The translations under genes were made by a program, and so were the position numbers. The notes below the pieces were generated by a model. The model saw only the letters and a list, made by a program, of their open reading frames with translations. It was not told the DNA's origin and made no database searches. A stretch of DNA of 64,000 nt from Selaginella moellendorffii. Lineage: Eukaryota; Streptophyta; Lycopodiopsida; Selaginellales; Selaginellaceae. Every line of letters begins with the position of its first letter. Position 1 is the stretch's first letter. Shown here one piece after another: positions 62,860-64,000 of the stretch. The stretch is taken from assembly GCF_000143415.4 (NCBI RefSeq), contig NW_003314265.1, positions 135,199-199,198 of the forward strand, given 5' to 3'.

Positions 62860-64000
62860 TCCAGGATAAAAAACATTGAACATTATTTAAACATTATTAT
62901 TGTTTGTTTGGTTTTACTATTTTGAATTGCCAATAGTAAATGAAATGTAATTAAAACCTTTTTAACATGATATATGTATTGCTGAAAGCAAGTCACTGAG
63001 TGTTTGGTCTGCTTATTATTTTGAAATAACATTTTCTTTAATTCTCATTTGTACAAAATTGCTCTAGCTTTAACCCTTTCTTATTTGAAAACTATATTGT
63101 TAATGATTAAATCACTATAAAAACTATTTTGATAAAAACAACCAATACTCCAATTGGCATGCTTGGTTAGTTTTAAATATAAATTGCTTCAAAGTGTAAT
63201 TTTGATTAATCATTTCATTCCCTTGCTTTGAAGAGTTTGATCTATTTGTGTTCATATATTAAATTGGCATTATAAAGAAGTATAAAAGCTCTAAATCCCA
63301 TTGGAGGAAAATAAACAGTGCATAATAAAGGTATATAATTATTTATGGCCATAAAGTTTTAAGAGAGTTTATAAATTATAAATAGTATGAGGTCCAAGTG
63401 TACAGCTACAATGCCATATATTAATATTAACGTAATGGGATTTTGGTAACCATCGGATTAGTTTTAATTCAGATTACACACTCTTGTATATAAACTAGAT
63501 TTTTTGGGCTAATTGATATACATATTTTCTGTATTCCCTTTCTATATTCCAAGCACTCACAACAGGAGATTACTATAAATGAATAATAACCATTAGATGG
63601 TAGAATATCAAAGCATAATTATAGGTATATTCAAGCTCATATTTAAAGTTAACTATAACACTGTCATTTTTAACTACTTTCGCATAGAAACTAATTCAAA
63701 TACAAAATTATTGAGTTTTAGTAAATTTAAACCTCAAGATTAACTGAATGTTTTTAATAGAATTTTAACAGAATATTAAAGTAGCTCTTTCAGCACTAAG
63801 AATAGCCATAAGAGTTTTTGAGATTGTGACATATTTATAAATTTTCAAATTTGAGGAAATAGTTTTCTTATAAGCAATAAAAAATAAAACCAAAAGTAAT
63901 TTAATTTATTGCATTTTACTCAAATAAAAATTAATAGTTGTAAGAAGTATAAATATCAAAAATACATTTTAGATGATATTCTAAACAACAGTGCTATACT
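62860..64000. other. AT-rich block at the window end
   Basis: AT-rich, gene-free sequence of the same character as 3.3-8.2 and 29.9-38.9 kb. The stretch near 63480-63565 (ACTCTTGTATATAAACTAGA; TATTCCAAGCACTCACAACA) resembles 5310-5385. The block continues beyond the window. Confidence 0.6.

Overview
The window is nuclear DNA of a vascular plant and most resembles a Selaginella-type lycophyte. It has many short introns (about 45-75 bp), plant-specific families (PLS-type PPR, group IV CNGC, ABCG half-transporter, trihelix factor, SIP-type chloroplast proteins, STIG1-like protein), telo-box-like promoters and a eukaryotic tRNA-Lys. The organism call is an inference from gene content and intron size; no marker was compared against a database.

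Layout. 1-3.3 kb: the 5' part of a PPR gene (-) sits head to head with a spliced tRNase Z-like gene (+) whose metal ligands are all replaced. 3.3-8.2 kb: an AT-rich block with decayed relics. 8.5-24.8 kb: a dense block of CTC1, TAD3, TAF10, a NicO-type Ni/Co transporter, a GDT1/PAM71-type transporter, CNGC20-like channel, an ABCG half-transporter (one-base frameshift), RAD51 and a secreted ATS3-like PLAT protein. 25-26.8 kb: a pseudoprotease-like gene with an N-terminal Crinkler-like domain, then the 3' scrap of an F-box/LRR gene. 26.9-40 kb: a degenerate tandem copy of that same series (ABCG end, RAD51, ATS3-like, pseudoprotease), split by a 9 kb AT-rich block that carries a 440-bp tandem repeat, a RuvB-like 2 pseudogene and a Merlin-type transposase relic. 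40-47 kb: complete F-box/LRR gene (-), a trihelix-beta-ureidopropionase fusion (+) and RuvB-like 2 (-). 47.3-50.7 kb: a third copy of the pseudoprotease, ABCG end and RAD51. 50.9-52.8 kb: a low-complexity protein with an intact trypsin-like triad. 53-62.8 kb: a fourth RAD51 scrap, uroporphyrinogen decarboxylase (-), MORN-repeat PIP5K, stearoyl-ACP desaturase, an unknown small protein, a STIG1-like protein and tRNA-Lys. 62.9-64 kb: another AT-rich block.

The most notable points are: (i) an in-frame fusion of a trihelix DNA-binding domain to a full beta-ureidopropionase, with both domains in the first coding exon; (ii) a spliced, open tRNase Z paralogue in which HxHxDH has become SMDINN and the terminal His motif is lost; (iii) a local segmental duplication that left one intact RAD51 and three relics; (iv) a family of Crinkler-like/trypsin-fold proteins, of which two have lost the catalytic triad while a neighbour keeps it; and (v) AT-rich blocks that look like a graveyard of native genes and transposons.

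The genes do not form a pathway. They are ordinary eukaryotic single genes, several in head-to-head or tail-to-tail pairs. All exon models were read by eye from splice signals and homology. Gene spans are given from start to stop codon including introns.
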